Below are positions 27,777 through 37,223 of a DNA stretch of 52,531 nucleotides, piece after piece. Source of the DNA: Nanobdellota archaeon. Lineage in GTDB: Archaea > Nanobdellota > Nanobdellia > Woesearchaeales > GW2011-AR4. Below the pieces are notes generated by a model. That model ran no database searches. It saw only the letters and a program-made list of their open reading frames with translations, and was not told the origin of the DNA. Within the stretch, counting starts at the first letter, position 1; each line of letters opens with the position of its first letter. The stretch lies in NCBI GenBank assembly GCA_022564635.1, contig JADFLA010000004.1, forward strand, positions 1 to 52,531, written 5' to 3'. The position numbers and the translations under genes were made by a program.

Positions 27777-27778
27777 CG

Positions 27779-29272
27779 TTATACATATGTTTTAATAGGA
27801 TCTAATTCCTTAACCTCAACTTTACCAACCAAACTCCTCAACATATGACCAGATATTTCCAAATCATAAAATTTCTTCAACTCTAATCTTCCTTTTACTC
27901 CGACAATTAATGGATAAGTTCCAAATTGTCTGCAAAATGTAGTATTGCCGTCATAGATCTCTGCATAACAATTCCTAAGTACAGTACCTTTTGGAATGAT
28001 TCTTTGTAACATTGGCCAATCAATCTTCTGTCTTATCTCATTTCTCCATTTCCAATAATATTTTTTATTTTTCTTCAAAAATTTATCTTTGCCTTCATCA
28101 AATAAAGAAGTTCCTTCAAATATAGCAACCTGCCTTATATTAATTCTTCTTAACATTAAACCATCATTATATATTTTCTTAAGCCATTTCATATTTTCTT
28201 CATGAGTTTTTTTACTTTCCCCCCTTAACCCAAAAATTATGTTGATGCCTGGCAAGAACCTTGGCATTCCATCTTCCCCCCTTTCTGCTCCATATTTATT
28301 TAGAATCTTTACAGCTTCATAAGCAATATTAGGAGAACTATTAAGAGTGTTTTCCTTGCAAACTTCTTTATCAAAACTCTCTACTCCAAAAGCAGCTATA
28401 TTACCTGAAGTGCAATACTTAACAATAGCCTTTGTTATTTCATGGTTTTTGTCCATAATAACCTTAACTGGATTTACATTATCAAGATGTAAAACCCTAA
28501 TATCCTTACAATTTTCCCTTATTTCCTTTAACAATTCAATAGCATAAGGTAATGTGTAAAAACAAGTTTGCTTTCCCAATCTAAAATATTTACAACCAAG
28601 TTTATAAAACTCAACAACCTCTTTTAAAACATCTTCCTTATCTCTAAATTCAACTTTATTTTTTATTGGTTCTGTGCAAAAACTGCATTTTCCTATATCA
28701 CAACCATGTCCCGTCTCAATTTCTATCATTCTGTAATCCGGAATCTGTTTAATAATTTTTACACCACCAATTGCATAATCCTTAACCTTATCATATTTAA
28801 AATTAAACATAGAATAATCAACCTTATCAAATATTGATTTGTCATATTTCTCAAAGAATTTTCCCCCATAAAGCTGGGTTCCAAATACTGCCGGACCTGT
28901 AAGTATTTTTTTGCATTTAAGATCCCTAATTAATGGAATAACCTCATTTAAAGTCCCAGGCACTGCAGAAAGATATTTCCCAGGAACATGAACACCTAAA
29001 ACAATAATTAATACATCAGTTTCTTCCAATATTTTATTAATATTTTTATAATTAATTGTTAAATTGTAAGTTGTAATGTTTGTTTTTTGAGATGGTTTAG
29101 GATGTCGTACTTCTGAATTATTTTTCTTGTATAGTCTTAAATCATCTATTGTCAAATAATTTACATCTTCATTCAAATAACCTGCTATATACCTTGGATA
29201 TGTCCCCAGATAAGGTGGAACACCTAATCCTGCTGGCTCATCAGTATAGCAATCCAAAATTGTATATGTCAT
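27779..29272 (-). CDS. radical SAM protein
   Basis: IETGHGCDIGKCSFCTEP cluster motif; N-terminal B12-binding-like region; GINIIFGLRGES. Confidence 0.88.
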   Translation of the reverse strand: MTYTILDCYTDEPAGLGVPPYLGTYPRYIAGYLNEDVNYLTIDDLRLYKKNNSEVRHPKPSQKTNITTYNLTINYKNINKILEETDVLIIVLGVHVPGKYLSAVPGTLNEVIPLIRDLKCKKILTGPAVFGTQLYGGKFFEKYDKSIFDKVDYSMFNFKYDKVKDYAIGGVKIIKQIPDYRMIEIETGHGCDIGKCSFCTEPIKNKVEFRDKEDVLKEVVEFYKLGCKYFRLGKQTCFYTLPYAIELLKEIRENCKDIRVLHLDNVNPVKVIMDKNHEITKAIVKYCTSGNIAAFGVESFDKEVCKENTLNSSPNIAYEAVKILNKYGAERGEDGMPRFLPGINIIFGLRGESKKTHEENMKWLKKIYNDGLMLRRINIRQVAIFEGTSLFDEGKDKFLKKNKKYYWKWRNEIRQKIDWPMLQRIIPKGTVLRNCYAEIYDGNTTFCRQFGTYPLIVGVKGRLELKKFYDLEISGHMLRSLVGKVEVKELDPIKTYV

Positions 29273-29373
29273 AGATATTAGTAATTTTTATGCTATTAAA
29301 AAGGTTTTTATTTAAATAAACATATAATAAAACATAAAAACATTTATATTACCTAAATTGAACATAAATTATT

Positions 29374-29988
29374 ATGGGGGCACTATTAATATCAATAATC
29401 GTTGTAGTTTTGATTATTGTTTTGTTCTTATTAAATTTCTACAGAGATCCTGAAAGAAAAATACCAATAGGCAACAATATAGTAAGCCCTGCAGATGGTC
29501 GCGTTTTAAAAATTTTAAAAACTAATAATAACAAAATAAAGATAAATAAAGGCTCTCTTGGAAAAATAGAAACCCTTACAAGGGATATAGCAAAAGAGTG
29601 CTATGTTATCTCGATTTTTATGTCTCCTTTTGATGTCCATGTTAACAGAGCTCCAATAGAAGGCGAAATAGGTTCTATAAAGTATAAAAAAGGAAAGTAT
29701 TTTGCTGCATATAATCTAAAAAAATCTTTAATGAACGAGAAAAATGAGATAATAATAAAAAATAAAATTATAGGAAAAATAAAGATGATACAGATTGCTG
29801 GTTTTCTTGCTAGAAGAATTATTTGCTCAGTAAATATTAATGATAAAGTTAATAAAGGACAGAGGATAGGCAAGATTGTACTTGGTTCACAAGTTACCTT
29901 AATATTACCATCAAAGAAAATAAAGCTTAAGATTAAAAAAAATCAAAAAGTGGTTGGGGGTGAAACAGTAGTTGCTATTTTAAGATGA
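29374..29988 (+). CDS. asd: phosphatidylserine/archaetidylserine decarboxylase-like
   Basis: FYRDPERKIPIGNNIVSPADGRV; FMSPFDVHVNRAPIEGEI; GKIVLGSQVTLILP (GS autocleavage-like site). Confidence 0.9.
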   Translation: MGALLISIIVVVLIIVLFLLNFYRDPERKIPIGNNIVSPADGRVLKILKTNNNKIKINKGSLGKIETLTRDIAKECYVISIFMSPFDVHVNRAPIEGEIGSIKYKKGKYFAAYNLKKSLMNEKNEIIIKNKIIGKIKMIQIAGFLARRIICSVNINDKVNKGQRIGKIVLGSQVTLILPSKKIKLKIKKNQKVVGGETVVAILR

Positions 29989-30548
29989 ATTCCAAACTAG
30001 TATTTTTTTCTAATTTTCTTAAAAAACCAAAAGAAGTTGCAGCTGTTACTCCTAGTTCGAAATATGTAATCAATAAAATAACCAAAAATATTGATTTTAA
30101 CAAATCAAAATGCATTATTGAATATGGTCCGGGTGTTGGAACAATAACAAAAGAGATATTAAAGAACCTAAATCAAGATGCAAAATTAATCTGTTTTGAG
30201 TCAAACAAAAAATTTTGTAAATTCCTTAATCAAGATCTAGAAGATCCACGTTTAATAATTATAAATGATTCAGCTGAAAAACTCAATTTTTATCTTGAAA
30301 AACTTAATATAAATAATATTGATTACATATTATCCGGAATACCTTTTTCTTTGATTAAAAAGGAAATCAAAAAAGAAATTATAAAAAAAACAAGAGACAA
30401 CTTAAGAATAGGTGGAAAATTTATTATTTATCAACAATATAACTGGCATTTAAAAAAATATCTTGATATTTATTTCAAAAAAATTTCAACAAAAGTAGAG
30501 CTTAGAAATATACCTCCTACCTTGTTATATATATGTGAAAGAACATGA
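29985..30548 (+). CDS. SAM-dependent methyltransferase (phospholipid methyltransferase / KsgA-like fold)
   Basis: IEYGPGVGTITKEIL; DYILSGIPFSL; 4-nt overlap with both neighbours. Confidence 0.75.
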   Translation: MNSKLVFFSNFLKKPKEVAAVTPSSKYVINKITKNIDFNKSKCIIEYGPGVGTITKEILKNLNQDAKLICFESNKKFCKFLNQDLEDPRLIIINDSAEKLNFYLEKLNINNIDYILSGIPFSLIKKEIKKEIIKKTRDNLRIGGKFIIYQQYNWHLKKYLDIYFKKISTKVELRNIPPTLLYICERT

Positions 30549-31579
30549 AAATAAGAATCAAGGAAAAAAAAATTTCTATAACAATAAGCTTATTTAGATT
30601 ATTCTCGGCATTTATATTATTTTTTATTATTGTTTCTGGAAAACAAGACATAGCTGTTTTTCTTTTTATTGTAACAGCATTTTGGTCTTTCTTTGAGCAT
30701 TTTATATACAAAAAACAGAAATCACAGTTGAGGTCTATAGTCGATTTATTGGCTGATAAACTGTTGGTAAACCTTACTGGAGTAGCTTTGGTAATAACAG
30801 ATTTACTTCCACTTTGGGCCATGTTAGTTTTTCTAGGCCGTGACCTACTAACAATAATAGGTGGCTCTTATTTATTTTATAAAGATATTAGGAGAGAATT
30901 TAAAGCTACTTTTATAGGAAAAATAACATTATTCTTCCAGATAATAGCATTGGTCCCTGCCATCCTAGGAGAGATAGACTGGGTTTTGATGTGGACAGCA
31001 ATAACATTAACAGTAATATCGGCAATAGAGTTATTCTTTAAATCAGAATTTAGATTAACAAGAAGAACAGATATAAGTGAATTTAGAATATCGAAGTTAT
31101 TGAAAATTTCGGATATTTTTACTTTGGCAAACATTATTTTTGGCTTAACCGCAATATTTTTTGCAATAAATAGGAACTATAATTATATGATAATTTCACT
31201 TTTCTTGGCTGTCTTAGCCGATTATACAGACGGAAAATTAGCAAAAAAACTTAAACAGCAAAATATTTTTGGAAAAGAACTGGATTCTTTAGCAGATACA
31301 GTATCTTTTGGTGTAGCTCCGGCAATTTTTGGTTTTTCTTTAATCCAAACACCTTTGGCAATAGTTTCCTTCACAATTTTTTTATTTTGCGGCGTCTTGA
31401 GATTAGCCCGGTATAATATCATGGACATGCAAGACAGCTATGCAGGAATGCCTATAACCCTAAATGGAATTATTATTCCAATAGTTTACCTTGCTAAAGT
31501 ACCTTTTGATTATTATCCATATATATACATTTTACTAGGTATTCTTATGGTGTCATCTTTAGGAATTAGAAAATTATAA
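30545..31579 (+). CDS. tandem CDP-alcohol phosphatidyltransferase fusion (N-terminal domain degenerate)
   Basis: C-terminal LADYTDGKLAKKLKQQNIFGKELDSLADTVSFG; N-terminal SLFRLFSAF...SIVDLLADKLL lacks DxxDG. Confidence 0.85.
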   Translation: MKIRIKEKKISITISLFRLFSAFILFFIIVSGKQDIAVFLFIVTAFWSFFEHFIYKKQKSQLRSIVDLLADKLLVNLTGVALVITDLLPLWAMLVFLGRDLLTIIGGSYLFYKDIRREFKATFIGKITLFFQIIALVPAILGEIDWVLMWTAITLTVISAIELFFKSEFRLTRRTDISEFRISKLLKISDIFTLANIIFGLTAIFFAINRNYNYMIISLFLAVLADYTDGKLAKKLKQQNIFGKELDSLADTVSFGVAPAIFGFSLIQTPLAIVSFTIFLFCGVLRLARYNIMDMQDSYAGMPITLNGIIIPIVYLAKVPFDYYPYIYILLGILMVSSLGIRKL

Positions 31580-31586
31580 CTTAAAA

Positions 31587-32090
31587 TCAAGAAACAATAT
31601 AACTAAAAATCGCAGAAATAAAACCTATAATCAAACCAACAAGCACTTGCATAGGGGTGTGACCTAAAGAATAATGAAATTTACTTATTTTTATATTTTC
31701 ATATTTAACAATTTTTTCAATTATTTTTCCTTCCTCACCAACACTTCTTCTTACACCCATTGCATCCCTTAGAACAATCAAAGAAAAAGTAAAAACTACA
31801 AAAAATAGCGGGCTTAGACCTTGATTTAACCATATTATAGTTGTAAGCGAACTTACTAAAGCAGAGTGTGTACTTGGCATTCCTCCTGTTATAATCAAAT
31901 CCTTAAAATGAAATTTTTGTTTGTGTTTTAACGTAATGATTAATATTTTTGCTAATTGAGCTATAACCCCTGCTAATAAGATAGATAGAAAAATATTATT
32001 TGCGAATAAATCAGCTATAATGGGCATATTAAAAAAGCTTAAATAATAGTTTATAAATATTTCTAAAGTCAAATGAAACAAAAGCACCAT
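31587..32090 (-). CDS. divergent PAP2/DUF212 family membrane protein
   Basis: TGGMPSTHSALVSSLTT; RDAMGVRRSVGEE; FHYSLGHTPMQVLVG. Confidence 0.88.
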   Translation of the reverse strand: MVLLFHLTLEIFINYYLSFFNMPIIADLFANNIFLSILLAGVIAQLAKILIITLKHKQKFHFKDLIITGGMPSTHSALVSSLTTIIWLNQGLSPLFFVVFTFSLIVLRDAMGVRRSVGEEGKIIEKIVKYENIKISKFHYSLGHTPMQVLVGLIIGFISAIFSYIVS

Positions 32091-32783
32091 ACTACATTTT
32101 ATATATTAACTGTAATAATAATTGTAATTTTTTTCTTATCCTTGAAATTCGGATATATAGACAAATTAGACCTAAGTCCATCTAAAATAAAAGATGAACT
32201 ATTGGAATTTGGGATATTTGCGCCACTAATATTAATTGCAATTCAATTTTTGTTAGCGATTATATCTATTTTACCAAGTGCATTATTTGTTATAGCAGGA
32301 GGTTACTTATTTGGACCGTTCTTTGGCACCTTATACAGCCTAATAGGCATGTTAATAGGATCTTTAGTAGTCTTCTCAATTGCAAAGAGATTTGGAAGAA
32401 ATTTTGTTGAAAGATTTGTAGATAAAAGGGAGTTACACCATTTTGATTTATTCTTTAAAAAGAAAGGGAAATTGGTTTTTATTTTTGCAAGTTACCTATC
32501 AATTTTTCCTAGAGATACTATAAGTCTCTGTGCTGGATTAACAAAGATTAAAAAATTGGAATTCATTATGATTTCAATAATGGCATTTATTCCTCACCTA
32601 TTAATACTTACTTATTTTGGCTCTCAATTATCCAAAAATATTTTTGACTATAGGATAATATTAGCTGGAATAATTATAATTGTCTCGCTAATTTTATATT
32701 ATTTTAGACACAAAATTAAAGGTTTAATAGTAAAAGAAATAAAAATATTTGAAGAAGAGTATAAAAAGAAAAAGTTTTTTTAA
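32073..32783 (+). CDS. TVP38/TMEM64 (VTT domain, SNARE-associated) membrane protein
   Basis: PSALFVIAGGYLFGPFFGTLYSLIGMLIGSLVVFSIAKRFGR. Confidence 0.85.
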   Translation: MKQKHHTTFYILTVIIIVIFFLSLKFGYIDKLDLSPSKIKDELLEFGIFAPLILIAIQFLLAIISILPSALFVIAGGYLFGPFFGTLYSLIGMLIGSLVVFSIAKRFGRNFVERFVDKRELHHFDLFFKKKGKLVFIFASYLSIFPRDTISLCAGLTKIKKLEFIMISIMAFIPHLLILTYFGSQLSKNIFDYRIILAGIIIIVSLILYYFRHKIKGLIVKEIKIFEEEYKKKKFF

Positions 32784-32929
32784 AAAAGAGGAGTTAATTA
32801 TAGCATGGTAAGACTAATTGTTTATAATATAGAATATTGTGAGGGTATGACAGGTTTATGGTGGGAATATTTTAAAATTTGATTTGCGTAAATAAAACCA
32901 ATATAGAAATGATCTTGAGTGATGCATAG

Positions 32930-33490
32930 CTAGATATTTGATAATATTTCCTTTCTATGCCAGAGTAAGAAATTTAATGCGTAACCAAGGGATATAATTG
33001 TCATAATCAAAGTTAAATAAAAAACTAAAGTATTATTGAAAAGAAATATTATTTTATCTGAATATGTAAGGTATAAAAAAATCTGTATATAGAGTACTAC
33101 AATTGTTTGCATAAAAAGTTTACTTTTTCCCATCCAATTTGCACCAACAACTTTCTTTGGAGTAGAGCAAAACTGTCTAATTCCAGTAACTAGCAATTCT
33201 CTAAATAAAATTAACAGTGCCATCCATAATGGAATCAGATCTAAATCTACAAAAATAAAAAACATTGTAAGAATTAGCATTTTGTCAATAAGGGGGTCAA
33301 AGAATGTACCAAATGCAGATTTTTGGTTGTGATGCCTTGCAATAAACCCATCAGCCCAATCAGTCAAAGAAGCAATAATAAAAAATATTGTGCTTAACAA
33401 TATATAATTTGGATTATCTGAGTAGAGAAGAAATGCTATAGTTGGAATTAAGAAAAATCTAATGAGTGTTAACAGATTTGGTATTTTCAT
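32930..33490 (-). CDS. pgsA: CDP-alcohol phosphatidyltransferase (PgsA-like)
   Basis: MKIPNLLTLIRFFLIP; ASLTDWADGFIARHHNQKSAFGTFFDPLIDKML; start moved to internal ATG at 33490. Confidence 0.88.
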   Translation of the reverse strand: MKIPNLLTLIRFFLIPTIAFLLYSDNPNYILLSTIFFIIASLTDWADGFIARHHNQKSAFGTFFDPLIDKMLILTMFFIFVDLDLIPLWMALLILFRELLVTGIRQFCSTPKKVVGANWMGKSKLFMQTIVVLYIQIFLYLTYSDKIIFLFNNTLVFYLTLIMTIISLGYALNFLLWHRKEILSNI

Positions 33491-33567
33491 ATAAGATGAA
33501 GAATTAAAGTCTTTGCTTTTTATATCTTTCGTAAAATTTATTAACACATTATAAATATCTCCCGTCA

Positions 33568-34782
33568 ATGAATTTTCATAAGGAAAATAAGGAATTGCAA
33601 AGTTTATTGGATAATAGCTCGTCAGAGAGTACTTATCTGAATAATTTAAATATTCATGTAGGGAATAATGAACATGAAAATATAGTCAAGGCTATGAGAA
33701 AATTTGGAGAAAGAGTTCTTTTTTGCACTGGAAATAGGGCAATGAGGCATTATGGATTCTTAGACATCTATTTAAAATTGTTTAGCAAATTTAATTTTAG
33801 AGTAGTGTATTATGATAATATTTCAGTAAACCCAACCTTAAAACAGATGGAAGAAGGTCTTACTGTAGCAAAAGAGTTTAATCCTGATTTTATTTTTGCA
33901 TTAGGCGGCGGCTCAGTTATTGATACAGCAAAAGTAATAAGTGTTGGATTATTTGGAGATATTTGGGACTTTGTTGAAAAAAAGCAGGAGATTAAAAAAG
34001 CAATTCCAATCGTAGCAAGCGCAACTACGTCAGGAACTGGTAGTCATGTAACCCCTTATGCAGTTATTACTAATACAGATACATTACAAAAAAAAACATT
34101 AAAGCACGATCTACTGTTGCCTAAGATGTCGATTAATGACTTAGATATAATAAAATATATGCCAAAGTACATTATAGCAACAACTGGTTTTGATGTTTTA
34201 TGTCATGCGACTGAAGTATTTACCCGAAATGAATGTACAAACATAGCAGAAAATTTTTGTATCAAATCATGTAAGTCGATAAGAGAGAATCTCGTTAGCT
34301 CTTATAATCAGGATTCTGTTAAGAACAAATTGGGTATGATTTATGCTGACATATATGCAGGAATTGCTTTAGCATTAATTGGTACACATGTTCCTCATGC
34401 TATATCACATCCAATATCAGCAAGATTCCAAAATATTAATCATGGGCATTCATTGGCTTATATTACAGCTGAAACTGCAAAAAAACTTATAGAGAAAAAG
34501 AATTCCAATTTAAATAACAAATTTAGGTTTTTATCAGATATATTGGGTGGTAGTTCTGATTTTGTTAGAGCAGTTAATAATTATAAACAATTATTAGGGT
34601 TAAATAGCATCCACACTTTTAATGATATGGATTGTCAATTAATATACGAAGACACTCTAGGTTACAGGAGGGATAGTGTTGATAGAAGTCCTGTTGTATT
34701 ATTGGATGAAGATATAAAAGATATTATTTTTCATTCCCTAAAAAATGATAATGCTAAAATTAATAAAGGTCATCATTTATAA
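33568..34782 (+). CDS. iron-containing alcohol dehydrogenase family protein
   Basis: FALGGGSVIDTAKVIS; TSGTGSHVTPYAVI; GFDVLCHATEVFT; GIALALIGTHVPHAISHPISARFQNINHGHSLA. Confidence 0.9.
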   Translation: MNFHKENKELQSLLDNSSSESTYLNNLNIHVGNNEHENIVKAMRKFGERVLFCTGNRAMRHYGFLDIYLKLFSKFNFRVVYYDNISVNPTLKQMEEGLTVAKEFNPDFIFALGGGSVIDTAKVISVGLFGDIWDFVEKKQEIKKAIPIVASATTSGTGSHVTPYAVITNTDTLQKKTLKHDLLLPKMSINDLDIIKYMPKYIIATTGFDVLCHATEVFTRNECTNIAENFCIKSCKSIRENLVSSYNQDSVKNKLGMIYADIYAGIALALIGTHVPHAISHPISARFQNINHGHSLAYITAETAKKLIEKKNSNLNNKFRFLSDILGGSSDFVRAVNNYKQLLGLNSIHTFNDMDCQLIYEDTLGYRRDSVDRSPVVLLDEDIKDIIFHSLKNDNAKINKGHHL

Positions 34783-35811
34783 TTTCACAGATTTAAACGA
34801 CCCACTTGATAAAATTATATACCTAAACATAGACAAATATAATAAAATAAATGTTATAATTAATATTTGTTCTTTGTAAATAAAATTTATTAATATTGCA
34901 ATGATTGCAAAATAAATAATACCTACAGAAATTTTTGCAATAGGTGTTACAAGCATTTTTCTATATTTTTTTAGAAGAACAATTTTTGACAGTGGAATAA
35001 ATATAGCTGGCAAAATTAATAACAGTATCCAGATTAAATCTATATGACCCTTGATAGTTAAAAGAAGAAAGCTTGTTAATATTAATAATCCGTCTGTAAA
35101 AGAATCAAATATCCTTCCGAATTCAGTCGTTTGATTCATAATTCTAGCTGAAATTCCATCAAGCTTATCACTTATTACGATTATGGCAAAAATGAGTAAG
35201 GAATAATTTAATTTTGAATTAATTATTGTAACTGCAAATAAAGGTAATAGCCCAAAACGCATAAAAGTAATAATATTTGGTATATTTAGAATTTTTATAT
35301 CTAATATATTCCTTATTTTAATTATATACCCAAGTCCAGAAACAACTGTAAAAATAACCGCTACTAACATGAAATACCAATTGAATGGAAAATTTACGAT
35401 AACAGCTAATATTGCTATTGTTTGGGTAATTGTTTTGATTTTTCCTAATCTTCCAGCTGGAATAATCTGTCTGTGTACAACAATGAGTCTTAGAAACGTA
35501 ATAACCCACTCCCTTGCTATTATTACAATTGCCATCCATGCTGGCACACCTTTACCAATTAAGAAAATAAGAGCTGCAGAAATAAGAAGTTTATCTGCAA
35601 TAGGGTCTATTATCTTCCCTATCCCAGTTATCTGCTGTTTTTTTCTTGCAATATATCCGTCAAGAGCATCAGATAAAGACAATACAATAAAAATAAAAGC
35701 TGCAATATAATCTCTATAAGGTATATCCATTAAAAGAAAAATTATAAATACTGGAATTAGAAGAATCCTAATGTAAGTTATCTGGTTTGGAATTGATAAA
35801 AGATCTTTCAT
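34777..35811 (-). CDS. tandem CDP-alcohol phosphatidyltransferase fusion (both domains intact)
   Basis: SLSDALDGYIARKKQQITGIGKIIDPIADKLL and VISDKLDGISARIMNQTTEFGRIFDSFTDGLL. Confidence 0.88.
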   Translation of the reverse strand: MKDLLSIPNQITYIRILLIPVFIIFLLMDIPYRDYIAAFIFIVLSLSDALDGYIARKKQQITGIGKIIDPIADKLLISAALIFLIGKGVPAWMAIVIIAREWVITFLRLIVVHRQIIPAGRLGKIKTITQTIAILAVIVNFPFNWYFMLVAVIFTVVSGLGYIIKIRNILDIKILNIPNIITFMRFGLLPLFAVTIINSKLNYSLLIFAIIVISDKLDGISARIMNQTTEFGRIFDSFTDGLLILTSFLLLTIKGHIDLIWILLLILPAIFIPLSKIVLLKKYRKMLVTPIAKISVGIIYFAIIAILINFIYKEQILIITFILLYLSMFRYIILSSGSFKSVKL

Positions 35812-35896
35812 TTTGCTATATAATATTAAAAATCATAAAATTTATAACCCTTATATATTTTTCCTTTTACTTTAAGAACTTTAATTTATACGCAAA

Positions 35897-36523
35897 ATGG
35901 TTTATCCTATTTTCAAAAGAGCAGTTTTGTTGCCTTTAAGATTATTCTTAAAAAAGATTAGAGGTATACAAAACATACCAAAAAATGGACCTTTTATTAT
36001 AACTTCTAACTACGAAAGCTATGTAGATCCATGGTTAATAGCATCAGTGATAATACCTCTAAAAAATAAAAAAATACATTATCTTGCAAAGAAAGGTCGT
36101 TTTTGGGATTTTTTTGGTGACACTATATCGGGAAAATGGATGGGGTGTGTTTGTGCAGATCAAGCAAAGGAAAAGGTCTTTGAAGAACTTTTGTCTTTAT
36201 TAAAAAGAAATGATATTGTGGGAATTATGATAGAGGGCCAAAGAACCTCAGGTGGAAAACTAAACAGAGGGAAAATAGGTGTTGTGAAATTGGCTCTTAA
36301 AGCCCATGTACCTATCCTTCCAATAGGACTTATTGGAACATACAACATAGCTCCAGGAAAAAAATTAATACCAAAACCAAGAAGAGCAAAATTGCATATA
36401 GGTAAACCAATATACCTGGATAAATACTACAAAAATAATATAAATGGGAAGCTATTAAGAAAATTAACCGATGATGTAATGCATGTTATATCAGAACTTA
36501 CAGGAAAGCCTTACAACTATTGA
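35897..36523 (+). CDS. plsC: PlsC-like 1-acylglycerol-3-phosphate acyltransferase
   Basis: ITSNYESYVDPWLIASV (NHxxxxD-like, His replaced); GIMIEGQRTSGGKLNRGKIGVVKLALKAHVPILPIGL. Confidence 0.8.
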   Translation: MVYPIFKRAVLLPLRLFLKKIRGIQNIPKNGPFIITSNYESYVDPWLIASVIIPLKNKKIHYLAKKGRFWDFFGDTISGKWMGCVCADQAKEKVFEELLSLLKRNDIVGIMIEGQRTSGGKLNRGKIGVVKLALKAHVPILPIGLIGTYNIAPGKKLIPKPRRAKLHIGKPIYLDKYYKNNINGKLLRKLTDDVMHVISELTGKPYNY

Positions 36524-36545
36524 ATATCATAAAAATTAATTTAAA

Positions 36546-37223
36546 ATGAAATACGACTTACACAATCATACGTATTATTCTTCATGTAGCAATTTAAAAC
36601 CCGAAATACTCCTCAAGCTTATAAAAAAGAAAGGCATGAAAGGCATAGCTGTTACGGACCATAATACCATAAAAGGTGCACTTAAAGTAAAAAAACTAAA
36701 CAAAGATAAAGATTTTGAGGTTATTATAGGAGAAGAAGTGGACACAAATTATGGGGATGTTCTTACTTACTATTTGAAAAAAGAAATAAAAACTCATGAT
36801 TTTTTTTCTGTTGTTGATGAAGTAAAAAAACAAAATGGCTTAATCGTAATTCCCCATCCTTTTAGATTATCCATAAATCCAAAGCATAAATTCAAATATC
36901 CAATAAAGAAGTTAAAAAACAAAATTGATGCTATCGAGTGTTTTAATTCTAGAATGCTTCCAGGTAATAATGAAAAAGCGCAGGAACTGGCAAAAAAGCT
37001 TAAAATTCCTGGAATTGGAGGTTCAGATGCACATTTTAGATTTGACATAGGCAGAGCATATACAATTTTTGACGATAATCTAAACTTAAGAAAAGCCATA
37101 AAACAGAACAAAACAAGCTATGAAGGCACAATCATCTACGGCTCTCTTAGCGGATTGTCAAGTTTTCTGAGAAAAAGAATTTACAATAAGATCCCTGGAC
37201 TAAACACCGTTCCTATGAAATAA
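36546..37223 (+). CDS. PHP-domain metal-dependent phosphoesterase
   Basis: DLHNHTYYSSCS; GIAVTDHNTIKG; GGSDAHFRFDIG. Confidence 0.9.
   Translation: MKYDLHNHTYYSSCSNLKPEILLKLIKKKGMKGIAVTDHNTIKGALKVKKLNKDKDFEVIIGEEVDTNYGDVLTYYLKKEIKTHDFFSVVDEVKKQNGLIVIPHPFRLSINPKHKFKYPIKKLKNKIDAIECFNSRMLPGNNEKAQELAKKLKIPGIGGSDAHFRFDIGRAYTIFDDNLNLRKAIKQNKTSYEGTIIYGSLSGLSSFLRKRIYNKIPGLNTVPMK

Noticed and set aside
27779-29272. Radical SAM protein with CxxxxCxxC rather than CxxxCxxC
   Set aside because: Variable spacing after the first Cys is, as far as I recall, seen in related archaeal radical SAM families; not flagged as novel without alignment.
33491-33568. Extended N-terminus of PgsA starting with TTG at 33568, sharing the start position of the divergent Fe-ADH
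   Set aside because: Internal ATG at 33490 (MKIPNLLTLIR) matches the usual family start; the extension is probably not translated.
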